In this document: piece by piece, positions 63,052 through 64,000 of the stretch | Position numbering within the stretch: the stretch's first letter is position 1 | How the letters are laid out: every line of letters begins with the position of its first letter | NCBI RefSeq assembly: GCF_021789315.1 | Contig: NZ_CP084561.1 | Location: 310,001-374,000 of the forward strand | DNA: 64,000 nucleotides | From: Arthrobacter sp. FW305-BF8 | GTDB lineage: Bacteria; Actinomycetota; Actinomycetes; Actinomycetales; Micrococcaceae | Reading direction: 5' to 3' | Notes under the pieces: generated by a model | Told to the model about the DNA's origin: nothing | The model's input: the letters and a program-made list of their open reading frames with translations, nothing else | Database searches by the model: none | Position numbers and translations under genes: made by a program

Positions 63052-63870
63052 ATGCGGTTGGTAGCGAGTGATATAGACGGAACGATCCTTGGGCACGACG
63101 GAAAAATCAGTGACCGCACCATCCGGGCCTTCCACGCCTGCCGGAAAGCCGGCGTCGAACTTGTCTTTGTCACCGGCCGCCCGCCGCGCTGGCTGCACCC
63201 GCTCGAGGAGCAGCTGGGCCACACAGGCACCGTGATCTGTTCCAACGGCGCCGTGGTGTGGGACCTCGAGGCGGACAAGGTTGTCTCGGCGCAGACCATG
63301 GCCATTGACGACATCTTCGAAATCCGGCGGATCATCAAGAAGGTGCGCCCCACCGCCCTCTTCGCCGCCGAAACCCTCACCGGCTTCCACCTCGAACCCG
63401 GCTTCATCGAAAACGGCTCAAGCGAGCTGCTCTCCGAGTTCACCCCAGCCCCGCTGGCCTCGACGCTCACCGCGGAAGACGCCGTCGTCAAGTTCCTGGC
63501 CATCGTCCGCGAAGGCACCGCCGACGACTTCCTCGCAGAGGTGGGCCCCGCCGTCGGAAACCTGGCCTCGGTGACGCACTCGGCGCCCACCGTCGCCATG
63601 CTGGAGCTCGCGGTGCCGGGGATCAACAAGGCCGTCACCCTCGCCGACTATGCCGCCTCGCTGGGCATTGATGCCGCGGACGTCGTGGCGTTCGGCGACA
63701 TGCCGAACGACATTGAGATGCTCCGCTGGGCCGGCCACGGCTACGCCATGGCCAGCGGACACCCGGAAGCGATCCGGGCCGCCGGCCAGCAGGCGCCACA
63801 TTTTGACGACGACGGCGTGGCCCAGATTCTCGAGGAAAAGCTCGCCGCGCTGGGCCTCCAGCTGCCGTAA
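63052..63870 (+). CDS. Cof-type HAD phosphatase
   Basis: 272 aa from ATG 63052; TAAACT (63040-63045) ends 6 bases before it, so probably leaderless. HAD motifs: I, LVASDIDGTILGHDG (nucleophile Asp); II, LVFVTGRPP; III, GINKAVTLADY; IV, VAFGDMPNDIEMLRWAGHGY. C2-capped (Cof) type, usually acting on sugar phosphates or other small phosphoesters. Substrate unknown. It follows the kinase gene by 30 bases. Confidence 0.93.
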   Translation: MRLVASDIDGTILGHDGKISDRTIRAFHACRKAGVELVFVTGRPPRWLHPLEEQLGHTGTVICSNGAVVWDLEADKVVSAQTMAIDDIFEIRRIIKKVRPTALFAAETLTGFHLEPGFIENGSSELLSEFTPAPLASTLTAEDAVVKFLAIVREGTADDFLAEVGPAVGNLASVTHSAPTVAMLELAVPGINKAVTLADYAASLGIDAADVVAFGDMPNDIEMLRWAGHGYAMASGHPEAIRAAGQQAPHFDDDGVAQILEEKLAALGLQLP

Positions 63871-63977
63871 GGCTGCAGTCGCCCGCCTGCCACCGAACTC
63901 GCGGCTGGCGGTCAACTGGCGTTCATGTCAGCACCATAGGGTGTGGCCTGTTGGGTGAGTGACCGATAGGGGACATC

Positions 63978-64000
63978 GTGGCCAGGAAAAAGACCAAAAA
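63978..64000 (+). CDS. Start of a gene that continues beyond the window
   Basis: GTG at 63978 with AGGGGA 5 bases upstream opens MARKKTK, a lysine-rich N-terminus. Only 7-8 codons are visible, so the product cannot be named. The 107 bases before it hold no gene. Confidence 0.5.

Overview
The window looks like chromosome of a high-GC Gram-positive actinobacterium of the Arthrobacter/Pseudarthrobacter type (Micrococcaceae). The support is the very high GC content, frequent GTG starts, many 4-base GTGA/ATGA gene overlaps, several likely leaderless starts (a TAnnnT hexamer 6-7 bases before the start codon), actinobacterial XylA and AraA types, a DUF222/HNH gene, and many paired LacI regulators and sugar ABC transporters. 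The genus is inferred from gene content only. I saw no rRNA, tRNA, CRISPR array, complete insertion sequence or prophage.

Layout. (1) 0-6.4 kb: a polar amino-acid ABC transporter with a coupled DUF1684 gene (minus), divergent from a large FAD/NAD(P)-binding protein fused to a GNAT acetyltransferase. (2) 6.3-13.2 kb: an ammonium transporter with a GlnR-like box, a Tat-exported multicopper oxidase coupled to a multi-pass membrane protein, and a secreted GH25-like protein with five FG-GAP-type repeats. (3) 13.3-26 kb: an L-arabinose regulon made of LacI, araB-araD-araA, a mutarotase, a second LacI paralogue and an NAD-dependent epimerase, then a ChvE/MmsAB-type monosaccharide transporter on the other strand. 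Nearly the same 14-bp operator sits at both promoters. (4) 26-35 kb: a patchwork of small accessory units (TetR-EamA exporter, short-chain reductase, Hpt-like and rhodanese proteins, LLM flavoenzyme, GNAT with a small HTH protein, MarR-MFS). It includes a broken tetR gene and two oppositely oriented remnants of arabinan-type glycoside hydrolases. (5) 35.3-45.3 kb: a galactan cluster with a LacI regulator, twin operators, a three-gene sugar ABC importer, a GH42 beta-galactosidase and a secreted modular GH30 enzyme. (6) 45.4-50.8 kb: a pentose/pentitol cluster with a ROK repressor and an alditol (xylitol) oxidase divergent from xylA-xylB. (7) 51-52.6 kb: a DUF222/HNH nuclease gene. (8) 52.6-61.2 kb: a minus-strand operon of sugar ABC importer, two Gfo/Idh/MocA dehydrogenases, a sugar-phosphate isomerase/epimerase-like protein and a ThuA-domain protein, with a divergent LacI regulator. 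(9) 61.3-64 kb: an orphan membrane histidine kinase, a Cof-type HAD phosphatase and the start of another gene.

Taken together, regions 3, 5 and 6 can import and degrade the sugars of plant hemicellulose and type II arabinogalactan: arabinose via AraBAD, galactose released by GH30 and GH42, and xylose/xylitol via XylAB. Region 8 looks like a separate pathway for an unidentified glycoside. Its gene set resembles pathways that oxidise the sugar to a 3-keto form before cleaving it, and it is the most promising under-described system in the window.
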